Shown in pieces: positions 1-11,240 of a stretch of 64,000 nucleotides of DNA. The stretch lies in NCBI GenBank assembly GCA_022036555.1, contig CM039128.1, positions 25,800,719 to 25,864,718 of the forward strand, written 5' to 3'. The notes under the pieces were generated by a model, which was given only the letters and a program-made list of their open reading frames with translations, did no database searches and had not been told where the DNA came from. The translations under genes and the position numbers were made by a program. How positions within the stretch are numbered: position 1 is the stretch's first letter; every line of letters starts with the position of its first letter. The DNA is from Microstegium vimineum (taxonomy: Eukaryota; Streptophyta; Magnoliopsida; Poales; Poaceae).

Positions 1-471
1 GCAATTCAAGGTCATCTGCCTGCCGATATTAAAGAAACACTCTTCCAAGCAGCATTCCTTGAGAGTCGGCAACTACAATATCAAAGGGCTTCACGTCGTA
101 TTGCCGATAGAGCCATCCAAGCAAAGATCGAAGAAGAACTACTTAAATTCAAGCAAACTGCTGAAGAAAAACACAAGGGCATTGGTCGTTTAGAAGCTTC
201 TGGTGTTGAGCTTGAACAGGAAGTCACCCATCTATCGGCAGAGCTAAAGAAAGTCGACGAAGCTTTAGACGCGGCCAACCAAAAGAAGGCTCAACTACCT
301 GATGCCACCAAAGCTCTACAGCAAGAAAGAGATGTCGATGCTCGCCAAGCCCTTCTATTGAGGAAGAAAATTAAGTCAGTCGAAGGTGTTGCCGATGATG
401 ACGCCAGGGAGATAGAGGAAGCGGACCAAATTCGCCTTTGTGCGATCTCATCTATTCAATCTCTGTTGTAA
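1..471 (+). pseudogene. C-terminal part of element A antisense ORF (plant mobile domain protein family, coiled-coil tail)
   Basis: An open frame runs from the first base to TAA at 469-471 (156 codons); its start lies left of the window. The tail is strongly helical and charged, with heptad-like Leu/Ala/Glu/Lys spacing from about residue 40 to 140, as in a coiled coil. No plant mobile domain is visible in this piece. The assignment comes from position: it is on the strand opposite to pol, between integrase and the missing 3' LTR, exactly where related element H (56113-57936) carries a recognisable plant mobile domain. It ends 115 bp before the convergent pol stop at 587. Function in the element is unknown; it could be a separate captured gene tail. 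Confidence 0.65.
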
Positions 472-586
472 TTTACTGCATCGGCAACTGTGAACTCGAT
501 GACCAATCCTTCTGTAATATAACTTTGATGCCTTTCCTATCGATGTTTTTGTATGATAACTTTGTCATCGGTATATATGTATCGCT

Positions 587-1839
587 TTATGCATCCATCC
601 AGATACTAGGATAATATTTCTTTAAAAATTTACCATTGATTTCTCTGGAAAACGCAACCCCTTCGAGGGTTTCCAAAATATACGCATTGCCAGGAACAGA
701 CTGATTTATCCGAAAAGGACCCTCCAATTAGGAGATCATTTTCCAAACTTTGAACTCTTAGTCTCAATCGGTAAAATCAGTTTCCATACCAGATCACCAT
801 CGACAAACTCTTTCGTTTTCACTTTCTTGTTATGCCATATGGCAACCCTTTTCTTGTTCTCTTCAATGCTGATTAGAGCTCTCAGCCGATGACTCGCTAG
901 ATCTTCTAATTCATCCTTCATAAGGACATCATATTCATCGGTTGTTAATTGGTCTTGAGAAAACAATCGCTTAGAACCAGTTCTAACTTCCCAAGGTAGG
1001 ACAACATCGTGTCCGTAAACCAACTGGTACGGGAAAACTTTAGTTGCGCCATGGCATGCCATCCGATACGACCACAAAGCCTCATTTAACACTATATGCC
1101 ACTTCTTAGGGTTTTCTTCAATCTTGCATTTTATAAGCTTAATGACCCGTGTATTAGTTGCTTCGGCCTGACCATTAGCTTGAGCATAATAAGGAGAAGA
1201 GTTCAACACCTTAAACCCCATACTGGCAGCAAATTCATCAAACTCCCCTGATGTGAACATGGTTCCTTGATCAGTTGTAATAGTTTGAGGAATACCAAAT
1301 CGATAAACAATATGCTCTTTAACAAAGTCTATCATGTTTGTCGATGTCACCTTCTTCAAAGGAATAGCTTCAACTCACTTCATGAAATAATCGGTGGCAA
1401 CAAGTATAAATTTGTGCCCTTTACTCGACGGTGGATAAATTTGGCCGATGAGATCGATGGCCCATCCTCTAAACGGCCAAGGCTTGATAATAGGATTCAT
1501 TGCCGATGCGGGTGCTCTCTGAACATTACCAAACCTCTGACAATCCTGACACCCTTTGAAGTACTTAAAACAATCTTCAAGAATTGTCGGCCAATAATAC
1601 CCATTTCTCCTAATCATCCATTTCATTTTGAATGCCGATTGATGTGCTCCACATAATCCTTCATGAATCTCACCCATCAACCTCTTCGATTCTTCTTCAC
1701 CAAGGCATCTGATCAAAACTCCATCAATCAGACGATAATATAATTCATCATCAAGGAGTACATACGTAGTAGCCTAAAATCTCAACCGTCTTTCAACCTT
1801 TTTAGACGGATCCCTTAAGTAACTGGCAATCTCTTTTCT
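587..1839 (-). pseudogene. Element A integrase (end of pol)
   Basis: The integrase would join element cDNA to host DNA. The N-terminal zinc-binding H-H-C-C pattern is visible at about 1555-1660 (HEGLCGAH, then CQDCQRF). The catalytic DDE residues are readable: Asp in AIDLIG near 1450, Asp in TTDQGT near 1265, and Glu in GQAEATN near 1165. A TGA near 1373 breaks the frame just after YFMK, and another TGA near 739 follows KFGK; both sit where related copies have Trp. The C-terminal tail continues to a TAA at 587-589. Not functional as it stands. Confidence 0.85.
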
Positions 1840-3780
1840 CTAGTCATCGGCAACCATTACCGATGTTATTACTTCTTGAATCGGCTGATACCCCGAAGCA
1901 TGTTGTGCTAGCCGATTAGCCTCTTCGTTATGCATACGGGGAATATGTTCGAGGCGGTACTCTTTAAATTCTTTTAACAATTGCAAACACTTCTCATGGT
2001 GTGCAATCAAAATTTCACTTCGGCATTCATATATTCCATCCAACTGATTGATCACCAACATAGAATCGCCAAATATTTCGACAGCATCGGCACGTACTTC
2101 CCTAAGTAATTCCAACCCTTTTAACAAAGCCTGATATTCAGCTTGATTGTTTGTTGAAGTAGCGGCGATCGGCAATGAGATTTCATACTTTTGTCCTTTC
2201 GGCGAAATTAAGACAACACCGATACCTGCTCCTTCTTTACACGTGGATCCATCAAAGAATAAGATCCAAGGAGCAATTTCCACAGAATTCACTGTACCAC
2301 AATGCTGAGTAACAAAGTCGGCCATCACCTGACCCTTAACTGCCTTAGTCGATTCATACCTTAAATCAAACTCTGACAACGCTAGAATCCATTTGCCGAT
2401 CCTTCCACTCAATATTGGCATTGACAGCATGCATTTAACCACATCATCTTTGCATATGACAGTACATTCAGCCGATAGCAAATAATGCCTCAATTTCATG
2501 CAAGAGAAGTATAGGCATAAACACAATTTCTCAACAGCCGAATACCTGGTTTCAGCATCCACCAGCCTTCTACTTAAATAATAAATCACTTGTTCTTTCC
2601 CTTCAAATTCTTGGATTAATGCTGATCGATAACACCATCATCGGTAGACAAATATAATCTGAAAGGCTTCCCATGTTGAGGCGGAACCAGGACCGAAGGA
2701 TTTACCAAATATCTCTTAATTTCTTCTAAATCTGATTGTTGTTCTTCCTTCCATGCAAATTCTTGGCCGGCCTTCAGCTTTAGCAACGGGCTAAAGGACT
2801 TAATCTTCCCGGACAAATTAGATATAAATCTTCTGATAAAATTAATTTTTCCGATTAAGGATTGCAACTCAGTTTTATTTGTAGGAGCAACCACCTTATC
2901 AATTGCATCAATGGATTTTCTGCCGATTCCGATACCCCTTTGATGCACCATGAAACCTAGAAATTGACCTGCCGATACACCAAATGCACACTTATTCGGA
3001 TTCATCTTTAACCCATGTTCCCTTGTGCACTCTAGAATTTGACCACCATATCGTCAATATAGATTTCAACCAACGTGCCGATGTACTTATGAAAAATAAA
3101 ATTCATCGCCCTCTGATAAGTAGCACTGGCGTTCTTCAAGCCAAAAGTCATCACGACCCATTCAAATAAACCAACATGACCTAGACATCTGAAAGCAGTC
3201 TTGGATATATCTTCTTCAGCCATGAATATCTGATTATACCCAGCGTTACCATCCATAAAACTAATGATTTGATGACCAGCTGCAACATCAACTAGTATAT
3301 CAGCAACGGGCATCGGGTAACCGTCCATCGGCGTAGCTTTATTGAGATTCCTGAAGTCAATACAAACACAAAGTTTTCCATTTTTCTTATATACAGGAAC
3401 CACATTAGAAATCCATTCAGCGTATCGACATTGCCGAATAAAACCAGCCTCAATTAATTTTATAATTTCAGCCTTAATATCGGGCAACACATTAGGATTA
3501 CATCAGCGTGCTGATTGCCGATGTGGTTGGAAACCAGATTTAACAGGTAACCGATGTTCAACTATTGATCGGTCTAAACCAGGCATCTCTGTATAATCCC
3601 AAGCAAAACAATCTTTATATTCCTTTAACAAATCACTCAACTGTTGCTTACATTGCGAATCTAACTTAGCACTAATAAAGGTTGGTCTAGGCTTACTACC
3701 ATCGCCGATATCTATCTCTAGTAAGTCATCTACCGAAGTGAACCCCTGCCCAAGTTTTCCGTCATCGGCAAACTGATCCA
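1840..3780 (-). pseudogene. Element A reverse transcriptase, RNase H and archaeal-type RNase H
   Basis: This stretch would copy element RNA into DNA. Fingers and palm motifs are readable at 3032-3490, ending in YIDD at about 3040 (the YxDD catalytic motif). A frameshift follows, and the connection domain resumes at 3005 (MNPNKCAFGV). Another frameshift lies near 2600. The Ty3-type RNase H is followed by a second RNase H starting with FFDGST near 2250; its Asp, Glu (NNQAEY) and Asp (FGDSM) are present. The last acidic position reads ANRLAQ where elements B and C have ADELAK, so a catalytic Asp appears to have become Asn. Confidence 0.88.
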
Positions 3781-4254
3781 TTAAAACTCTTCTTCAGAAC
3801 CAACTGCTTGGATTGGTGTAATTCGGTAATCGGCCACTTTGAGAAATTTTGTATCCCAAGATTCACCTGATATGCATTTAGTCTGTTCATACGTCTTCGA
3901 TTCTGCCGATGCAACAATTGACGGGGCTTCACTTCGGACGACTTCAATCTTGTCTCCAACCCATTGCACAAGGCTTTGGTGCATCGTAGAAGGGATACAA
4001 CGATTAGCATGGATCCAATCCCTCCCCAGGAGCAAGTTGTAGGTACCTTTGCCACTGATCACAAAAAACGTCATCGGCAAAGTTTTGCTGCCGATGGTCA
4101 ACTCAACGCATACTGCCCCCATAGCTGGTGACACATTGCCTTCAAAATCTTTAAGCTTCATGTCTGTCTTGACTAAGTCTTGGTCACCTTTCCCAAGCTT
4201 CCTGAACATGACGTATGGCATTATGTTGATCGACGCTCCGCCATCTACTAGCAT
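3781..4254 (-). CDS. Element A aspartic protease domain
   Basis: An uninterrupted 157-residue stretch begins MLVDGGAS; DGG in place of the common D-S/T-G is also seen in element B here. A flap-like hydrophobic region and LLLGRDW at about residue 75-80 match the retropepsin fold. The enzyme would cut the Gag-Pol polyprotein. It is part of a longer pol frame and not a separate gene, so the start at 4254 is only the first Met in the open stretch. It follows gag (4258 onward) and precedes RT directly. Confidence 0.8.
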   Translation of the reverse strand: MLVDGGASINIMPYVMFRKLGKGDQDLVKTDMKLKDFEGNVSPAMGAVCVELTIGSKTLPMTFFVISGKGTYNLLLGRDWIHANRCIPSTMHQSLVQWVGDKIEVVRSEAPSIVASAESKTYEQTKCISGESWDTKFLKVADYRITPIQAVGSEEEF

Positions 4255-4257
4255 TTT

Positions 4258-5661
4258 TTACACCGGCTGCCCATCAACTTTTCCCTTAACAAACAAGGCT
4301 CTTAAATGCTGCCTTTCGTCATCGACAGGCTTTTCAAATATAGCTGCCATCGGATCTAGTACTAACTGTGCCATCTCAGCAGCTTCTTCCTCAGCATCTG
4401 CAGGTGCCAAGAATTCCATCGGCAATATAACAACCATATTGATTTTTGCCGATGGATCCCTATCCTTTCGTTTCGGCCTCCACTGCTTGACTGGAGATTC
4501 CTCTCTTGAAGGATTTTCACTGTGGCACAGATCGATTTGGCGTTCGCGCTGAACCCTCCTCCTTTGAGTTTTCGTCAAACCCTTGGGCACCATTGAGGAA
4601 GCCTAGTTTTCCAAACAGGCTGGTACTGCCTCTCACCGTTCATGTTTGCACCACTCCTTATGTTCGGATCCCTAGAAAATATTTCTTCACTGGGCACTCT
4701 TGCATCGGCCATCTCTTCAAGTCTTTCTTGATGGTTACGCTTGCCAAGCCTGTCATGTACACTGAGTTTTCCCCCAAGCCGATCATGTACCGATCCTCTT
4801 TCCCTGACCGGCTTACCATAGCTTGGTGCCCGATCATCAAAACAAGGCTTCTTTCCTGACCGATCAGCAGGATAGTATCCGTCGCATTCAGGGCAATTAT
4901 CGGCAGTGGGTAGCTTGATACCTTCTTCCCAGCAATGAACAAAGAAAGGGCATCTCCAATGATCTTTATGTCGATACCATTCTTGGTGCCTTTCTTCCTC
5001 CTGCTGCTGATGTTGCTCCGTTTGCAAGCGTCGATACTCTTGTCGTGACTGGTTGTACGTGATTACAACGCCATATGGCACATGTCTATAAGGCCTCCTA
5101 GCACTGCTACTCTCACCGATAACGCCTTTGCCTTTTTTGTCATCGGCAAATTCCTTCCTCTTCACATCACGCATAACTATTTGATGTTCAGGATCTACCG
5201 ATGCACTTTTCTTGCTAGCTTCCGATGTTAGCAGTTTAGTTTTCCCACTAATTTCCACCATATTATTTGGAAACGGGTGTTGGTCGATTTTCATCGGCTT
5301 CTAGGCTTTAGAATTTTCAAACTTAATTCGCCCAGACTCAATTTCTGACTGCAACTGCTGCCTAAAGACCTTGCAATCATTGGTACTGTGTGAAGTTGCA
5401 TTGTGCCACTTGCAATACCTGATCCTCCTAAGCTCTTCAGCCGATGGAATCACCTGATTAGACGCCAGCTTAATCCGCCCCTCTTGAAGCAATAGATCAA
5501 ACATCCTATCGGCCTTGGTAAGATCAAAGGTGGACCTTTCAGTCTCTTTCTGGCCGAACGGACATGATACTGGCTTCTTATCCTTCACCCATTCAGCAAC
5601 GCCGATACTCGGTTCTTCATCTGATTCGGACTCTTCTTCTTGCTCAGCGAAGGACACTTTC
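4258..5661 (-). pseudogene. Element A gag, C-terminal portion
   Basis: This is the continuation of the A gag that begins at 43315 and was split by element B at 5662. It holds a C-X2-H-X4-H-X4-C metal-binding pattern at about 5330-5410 (CKWHNATSHSTNDC) and a second Cys/His cluster at about 4880-4960 (CPFFVHCWEEG, CPEC). The rest is charged and basic, as expected of an RNA-binding nucleocapsid region. A TAG near 5300 and frame changes near 4575 interrupt it. The intact-order counterpart in element I is at 61026-62387, which confirms the reading. Confidence 0.82.
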
Positions 5662-5793
5662 TGTCGGTGTCTAAAATGGCGGGGTCTAGATGGCCAACGA
5701 GTAAATTTCTAAGCGTGTCGGAGTTCGGATGGTTACGCTCGGAGAACACAGAGGTTTATAATGGTTCGGCCACGAACACCCTACTTTTAGTGT
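5662..5793 (-). repeat. Element B 3' LTR, outer fragment
   Basis: These 132 bp match the start of the B LTR at 39795 onward almost base for base (TGTCGGTGTCTAAAATGGCG). The match stops at the AGTGT target duplicated by element C and resumes at 20792, so C landed inside this LTR. Confidence 0.92.
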
Positions 5794-5987
5794 TGTCGGG
5801 TACAAAGGTAAGGGGTACCCTAAACGTGTGATAATCTAATGCTTAACATAGCAACCATTTTTAAGGCAGGATCCGATCAGCCGTTCAAGTCAATGGAGAA
5901 AGGCCCATCACGCAAACGCCTCCCTCACCAACAACAGCAACCAGTCGTGGGCCGGCCCATTACTGGTAAAACAATAGGAGGGATCCC

Positions 5988-6172
5988 CCCCGCCTCTACC
6001 TCGACTGACAGACAGGGGTCGAACGAACGACCCCCCGCCTCTACCTCGACTGACGGACAGGGGTCGAACGAATGAACCCCCGCCTCTACCTCGACTGACG
6101 GACAGGGGTCGAACGAACGACCCCTCCGCCTCAACCCCCCGAATGACGGACAGGGGGTCGAACGAACGACCC
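5988..6172 (+). repeat. 45-bp tandem repeat in C 5' LTR U3
   Basis: About four units of roughly 45 bp with the core CTCGACTGACGGACAGGGG and TCGAACGAACGACC. The 3' LTR (19701-19840) has about one unit fewer. The units lie upstream of the LTR TATA box, so they could affect promoter strength. Confidence 0.85.
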
Positions 6173-6740
6173 GCGAGCGAGAGGCTCGATCAGCTCACCT
6201 GCTCCCGGTATGGGGTAAAGGGGATCCGATGCGTCTACCTACCCCTGCCTAACGTCATGGCGCCCACTACCGCAGTCAAATCCGTCAACTCACCGCCCAT
6301 GCCCTGGACCTCCGTCAACTATGCTGCCGCTGTAGCCACGTCGCAAGTACGGACTCCAGAGGCACCCCCTCGAGCCATGAACAGGACAGCCCTCAACTGT
6401 GTTTTCAAGGATACGAGAGGGCCACGCTGGTCTCGACGCCCCCCCCCCCCGCCTCGACCAGGGGGCTCGACCTCCACCTCCAACCACTCCGGCATGGGAC
6501 TCGTCCCGTCCGCTCTGTCTCGCTTCAGCTGTGGGACTCGCACCCATCTTCCGAAGGTCAACCCTGCTGCGTCATGTTGCACGGTGGTGTCCAGTCAGCC
6601 ATCATCACGCCCTGAACACCGGAAGGACGGGAAGGCCACGCCGCTACAGTGATCAACATCCCGTCGCAAGCATGGCGCCACCGACACCTCTCATGCCTCT
6701 ACAGTCTAGGATCAATGTACTCTCAGGCCTCCCCTTGGTC

Positions 6741-6748
6741 TATAAAAG
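6741..6748 (+). promoter_or_regulatory. TATA box of element C LTR promoter
   Basis: TATAAAAG lies about 390 bp before the LTR end, and the same box is at 20404-20411 in the 3' LTR. It is the likely start signal for the gag-pol transcript and marks the U3/R side of the LTR. Confidence 0.75.
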
Positions 6749-7128
6749 GGGACGCTGGGATAGAAGGAGGAGGGGGATGATCATTCGGACCCGAGATCCG
6801 AGAGACACACCCATATTGGCACACACCACACCCGATTGCTTGATCGACATATCAAGCAGTCCACCAACCGATCACCTAGGGTAACCTTGCTAGTCCTAGG
6901 CCTCAGCTCACTCTGAGCACCCCCGTGTAAACCAACTTGTATCCCCCCTGTACGAGCACTTCGGTGCAAGATAATACAATCCATCCTCCCCCGCTGGACG
7001 TAGGGCCTTCTGTGCCCGAACCAGGATAAATCTTGTGTTCTTCTTGCATCACGTCTGGGAGAGGGAGCACACAATATACAAATTTACTAGTTGGTGGTCT
7101 TGACCCCCCGGGTCATAACACCGACAGT

Positions 7129-7147
7129 TGGCGCGCCAGGTAGGGGG
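7129..7147 (+). other. Element C primer-binding site
   Basis: Two bases after the 5' LTR comes TTGGCGCGCCAGGTAGGGG. It starts with TGG as expected for pairing with a tRNA 3' CCA. B has the similar TTGGCGTGCCAAGTAGGGG. I do not assign the tRNA. Confidence 0.75.
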
Positions 7148-7183
7148 ATTTGCGTGTCGATCAACTCCGAACTACTCTCCCAG

Positions 7184-9584
7184 ATGGATTCCACGATCCC
7201 GTCACTTCCATTCGCCACCACCATCTGGTTCGGGAGTCTAGAGTTCATGTCCTTGGGCCACGGCCACGACATGATCCTACTCACCAGTAGTGGCATGGAC
7301 AGCAGCAGCTCCGGAACGCCGGGGCCAAGGAGGACCAGACGACGGCCCCACCACTCACGCCTTTCGCCTGCGACCAGGAGGGGGCGTGAACAACGCCACC
7401 GCACTCTTCACCGCGCGGATCCCGGGACGCCGGATGTCGTCTCCCCGGCCTCAGCTGGTGACACAGTTCCTCCCTTCGGGGGCCTGTTTGACCCACGCTT
7501 GCGGGTCGGGGGCTGGTACCTCGCTGAGCCAGACTTTGGCTCTGCCATACCATCATCTCAGAGGGTCCCCATGGCTTCTCCGACATACCCGGCCGCACCG
7601 CCGCACAACCTGTTTCCGCATGGGCTCTACAACAGCGCCAGACTCTTTTCTACTTTTGTAGGCCCACAGATGCAGGCACATTACGGGTCCCCAGAGAACC
7701 TGCTACGTGCGACGATCAACCTCGTCACCACCCTCCGCCGGACGAGCGCCCGGAGCCACGACGAGCCCCTCCCCCAGGGTGTCACACCTGGGGCACATTA
7801 CGGCGACGGCTGGAGGAGGAGTGCGGGGGATCTTTCCCCAACTTCTACCACGGCTACCCCGACTCGGACTCCCCCGATGAGGATTACGATCCCACCCGGG
7901 AATGCTTCCACCTCGACAATCAGGTTGACTCCCAGGACGACATCAACGATGCCGCGGCCACGGATGAAGGAGGAGGGGTAACGCTACACCGGCGTGAAAC
8001 GTCGATCCCCCAAGTCCTGACAAAGCCGATCCCCCTCAGGACGTCCAGATCACGCAAGTCCGAGAGCTGCTCGCCAAGCTCAAGGAGGAGCGCGTACGAC
8101 TACAGCAGCTTGAGCACGCCCTCGAGCGAGATTGCGGGCACCCACAGGGTGGAGGAGCTCGCGAGCGAGCCCGGGAGGTCCATCGACAGATCGTCGAGGA
8201 GGGGGCAAACGAGCGCTGCGTCTATAACCGTGCCAGCCAAAACGTCGTGGCAGCCGCAATGCAGCTCCGCGACATGCCGGCACCATCGACGCCCCAGGCA
8301 CGACGCATCAGGGAAGAAATCCAGCGGCTTCTCCAAACCGCGACCGTACAACAAGCGGAGAGCTTGGCCTCGAGGCGCAGAGGAGCTGCCTCCGAGCAGC
8401 GGGACGTACCCCCTCGACAAGATTGAGAGGCATCCGTCCACCAAGGCAAAGCACCCCAGGGCGAAGCGGAGCGGCTTCCAGTTCAAGACCGCATCCTTGA
8501 CAATCGATAACCGCGAGACAACAAACGCCGCCGACACGGTGACGCTGAGGCTCGAGGTTACAGTGCTCACTGAGGTGGGCGCTACGACTGTGACGAAGAT
8601 CGACGTCGATCTCTGGAACCACCAGGGCCACGAGTCTTCGGCAGGACCATCCGGCAAACCGCCTTGCCTGTCCGCTTCTGTCCACCTACCAGCCTGGTCA
8701 AATACAACGATGAAACCAAGCCAGAGCTTTGTCTTGCGGATTTCAGGCTGGCATGTCAGCTAGGAGGAGCCGACAACGACCACGTCATCATTCGGCAACT
8801 CCCGCTCTTCCTCTCCTACACCGCTCGAAGATGGCTCGAGGAACTTCCCCCGGACTTGATCCAAGGCTGGCCCGACCTGGTCAGGATCTTCGAGCGGAAT
8901 TTCAAGGGCACCTACGTGCGGCCAAGAAACTCCTGGGATCTTCGTAGCTGCAAGCAGAGGCCAGGGGAAACCCTCCGTGACTTCACTTATCGATTCTCGA
9001 GGCAACATACTGCGCTAACCCACATCACCGACCACGATGTCATCACGGCGTTCGTCGCCGGGACAACCTGCAAGGAGTTGGTGCGGGAGCTAGGACGGAA
9101 CACCCCCAAGACCGTCAATGAGCTCATGGACATCGTCGCCAACTACACAGCCGGTGAGGAAGCCGTTCGCGCATTCTTCTGTGCATCCCCAGACAAGGGG
9201 AAGACCAAGGCGGACGAGCCCGGGGGCTCGAATAATGGGCCCAAGGGGAGCAACAACAACAACAACAACAACAAGAAGAACCAGCCGGGTCGACACAACG
9301 TCGAGCCCGACAACCTTGTCGCTGCGATAGACAAGAAGAAGCCTCGAGGTCCCCCTCTCGAGGGGGGCGTCTTCGACAAGATGCGGAAAGAGCCCTGCCG
9401 CTACCACAAGGGACCGGCCAACCACAGCCTCGAGGACTGTCGCATGATCAAAAGGTACTTCGACCCTCTTGGCTTCAAGAAGGACGACAAGAAGGGGGAC
9501 CCACATGACGGGGACGATGGCAAGAACGGGGGCTTCCCCGAGATTCACGACTGCTACATGATCTACGGGGGACCCTCGACCTGA
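7184..9584 (+). pseudogene. Element C gag
   Basis: Gag forms the particle that packages element RNA. The N-terminal part (7184-7981, then 8110-8763) is open only in shifting frames. The capsid-like core is open from 8664 to a TGA at 9582-9584 (306 residues) and matches the plant retrotransposon gag family, with RRWLEELPP and the downstream FSRQH region. It then has a run of Asn codons (AAC repeats, 9251-9271) and a C-X2-H-X5-H-X4-C pattern (CRYHKGPANHSLEDC) near 9399-9440. The true start is uncertain because of the broken N-terminus. It is followed by a deletion of the protease. Confidence 0.85.
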
Positions 9585-9676
9585 CTCAGTACGCGTCAGC
9601 GCAAGAGGGAGCGTCGAGAGGTTTTCTCCGTCCGAGCCCAGGCTCCTCGATACCTCAACTGGTCGTCAAGCTAAAG
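9585..9676 (+). other. Protease deletion junction in element C
   Basis: Reading past the gag stop gives a short pre-protease segment (ERREVFSV, then PRYLNW at about 9650). It then jumps straight to KLKMPGPKG at about 9670. In B the same two segments bracket a full protease (38388-38900). About 200 codons including the catalytic DGG are therefore missing in C. Confidence 0.75.
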
Positions 9677-11240
9677 ATGCCAGGGCCCAAGGGATTCATC
9701 GTCGTCGACACCTCCTACGAGCACGCTTACGACTGCGACGTCGAGTGTGTAGAAAACGCCGAGGCGGTCAAAGAGTCAGCCATCCTCACGGCCCTCGACG
9801 ACTTGTCCAAGGAGATCCCCAACCCCAAGCGGCACGCCGGCAACTTCAAGCCTGCGGAGGACACCAAGACCATCCTGCTCGACCTCGGCCGTGCTGATGG
9901 GAAGGCGCTGACGATCAGCGCCACCCTCGAGCCCAAATAGGAAGGCGTGCTCGTCGACTTTCTCCGCGCGAATGCTGACGTGTTTGCATGGAGTCCCTCG
10001 GATATGCCAGGCATTCCGAGGGAGGTCGCCGAGCACTCCTTGGACATCCGGGTCGGGTCCAAACCGGTGAAGCAGCGGTTGCGCCGCTTCGACGAGGAGA
10101 AGCGCAGAATCATCGGGGAGGAGGTCGATAAGCTTTTGAAGGCCGGATTCATCAAGGAGGTACATCATCCCGAGTGGTTAACAAATCCTGTACTTGTCAA
10201 GAAAAAGAATGGAAAGGATAAAATGTGCGTAGACTACACTAGTTTAAATAAAGCATGTCCTAAGGTTCCTTTTCCATTACCACGTATTGATCAAATAGTA
10301 GATTCCACTGCGGGATGTGAAACCCTCTGCTTCCTTGATGCGTATTCTGGCTATCACCAAATAAAGATGAGGGAGTCCGATCAGCTCGCGACTTCCTTCA
10401 TCACCCCTTTTGGTATGTTTTCTACATCACTATGCCCTTCGGTTTGCGAAACATCGGGGCCACATATCAACGATGCATGCTCCATGTATTTGGAAAACAC
10501 ATAGGGCCGACCGTCGAGGCCTACGTCGATGACATCGTGGTCAAATCCAAAACGGTCGGAAACCTGGTCGGGGACCTCGAGATCGCGTTCGGGTGCCTCA
10601 GGGAAAATCACATAAAGCTAAACCCTGAGAAGTGTCTTCGGGTCCCTCGAGGCATGCTCCTAGGGTAGATAGTTTCCCAACGCGGGATCGAGGCCAACCC
10701 TAAGAAGGTAACTGCAATCACAAGAATGGGCCCGATCAATGACCTTAAAGGCGTACAAAGGGTCACAGGGTGCCTCGCCGCCCTTAGTCGGTTCATCTCA
10801 TGGCTCGGAGAGAAGGCACTACCCCTTTACCGCCTCCTGAAGAAAACAGAACATTTTGCGTGGACCGTCGAGGCCGAGGAATCGCTCTCCAAGCTCAAAG
10901 CCTTACTCACCTCGCCGCCTATCCCGGTGCCCCCGAGCCAGGCCGAGCCCCTCTTGCTCTATGTCGCAGCAACTACCCAGGTAGTCAGCGCTGCCATAAT
11001 AGTCGAGAGGGCAGAAGAGGGACACACCCTGCTGGTGCAGAGGCCCGTCTACTTCATAAGAGAGGTGCTCTCAGAAACCAAAGTGAGATACCCCCACATT
11101 CAGAAACTGTTGTATGCCATCGTCCTCACTCGACGTAAGCTCCAGCACTATTTCCTGGGCCACCCGGTTACTGTGATCTCGTCTTTTCCCCTCGGGGAGA
11201 TAATCCAGAACCGGGAGGCATCTGGGAGAATCGCAAAGTG
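9677..11240 (+). pseudogene. Element C reverse transcriptase and RNase H
   Basis: The linker before RT is open at 9677-9940 and ends in TAG. RT is open from 9947 (LVDFLRANADVFAWSP) to about 10430, then shifts frame. The palm resumes at 10432 with MPFGLRN and YVDD at about 10523-10534, and stops at a TAG near 10666. The thumb, connection and RNase H continue at 10726-11240 (TGCLAALSRFISWLG, then LLYAIVLTRRKLQHYF). All main RT blocks are present but the frame is broken at least three times, so no enzyme can be made without read-through. Confidence 0.87.

Larger units (their letters stand above)
5794..7126 (+). repeat. Element C 5' LTR
   Basis: 1333 bp from TGTCGGGTAC to CACCGACA. It pairs with the 3' LTR at 19507-20791 (1285 bp). 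The length difference is mostly one unit of the roughly 45-bp tandem repeat near 5988-6172. Confidence 0.95.

Noticed and set aside
7091..7400. Short frames around the C PBS as small genes
   Set aside because: They lie in LTR, PBS and the broken gag N-terminus and have no independent start context or homology that I recognise.
9240..9280. AAC repeat as a functional poly-Asn domain
   Set aside because: A short microsatellite inside the gag linker; no sign of selection is visible.
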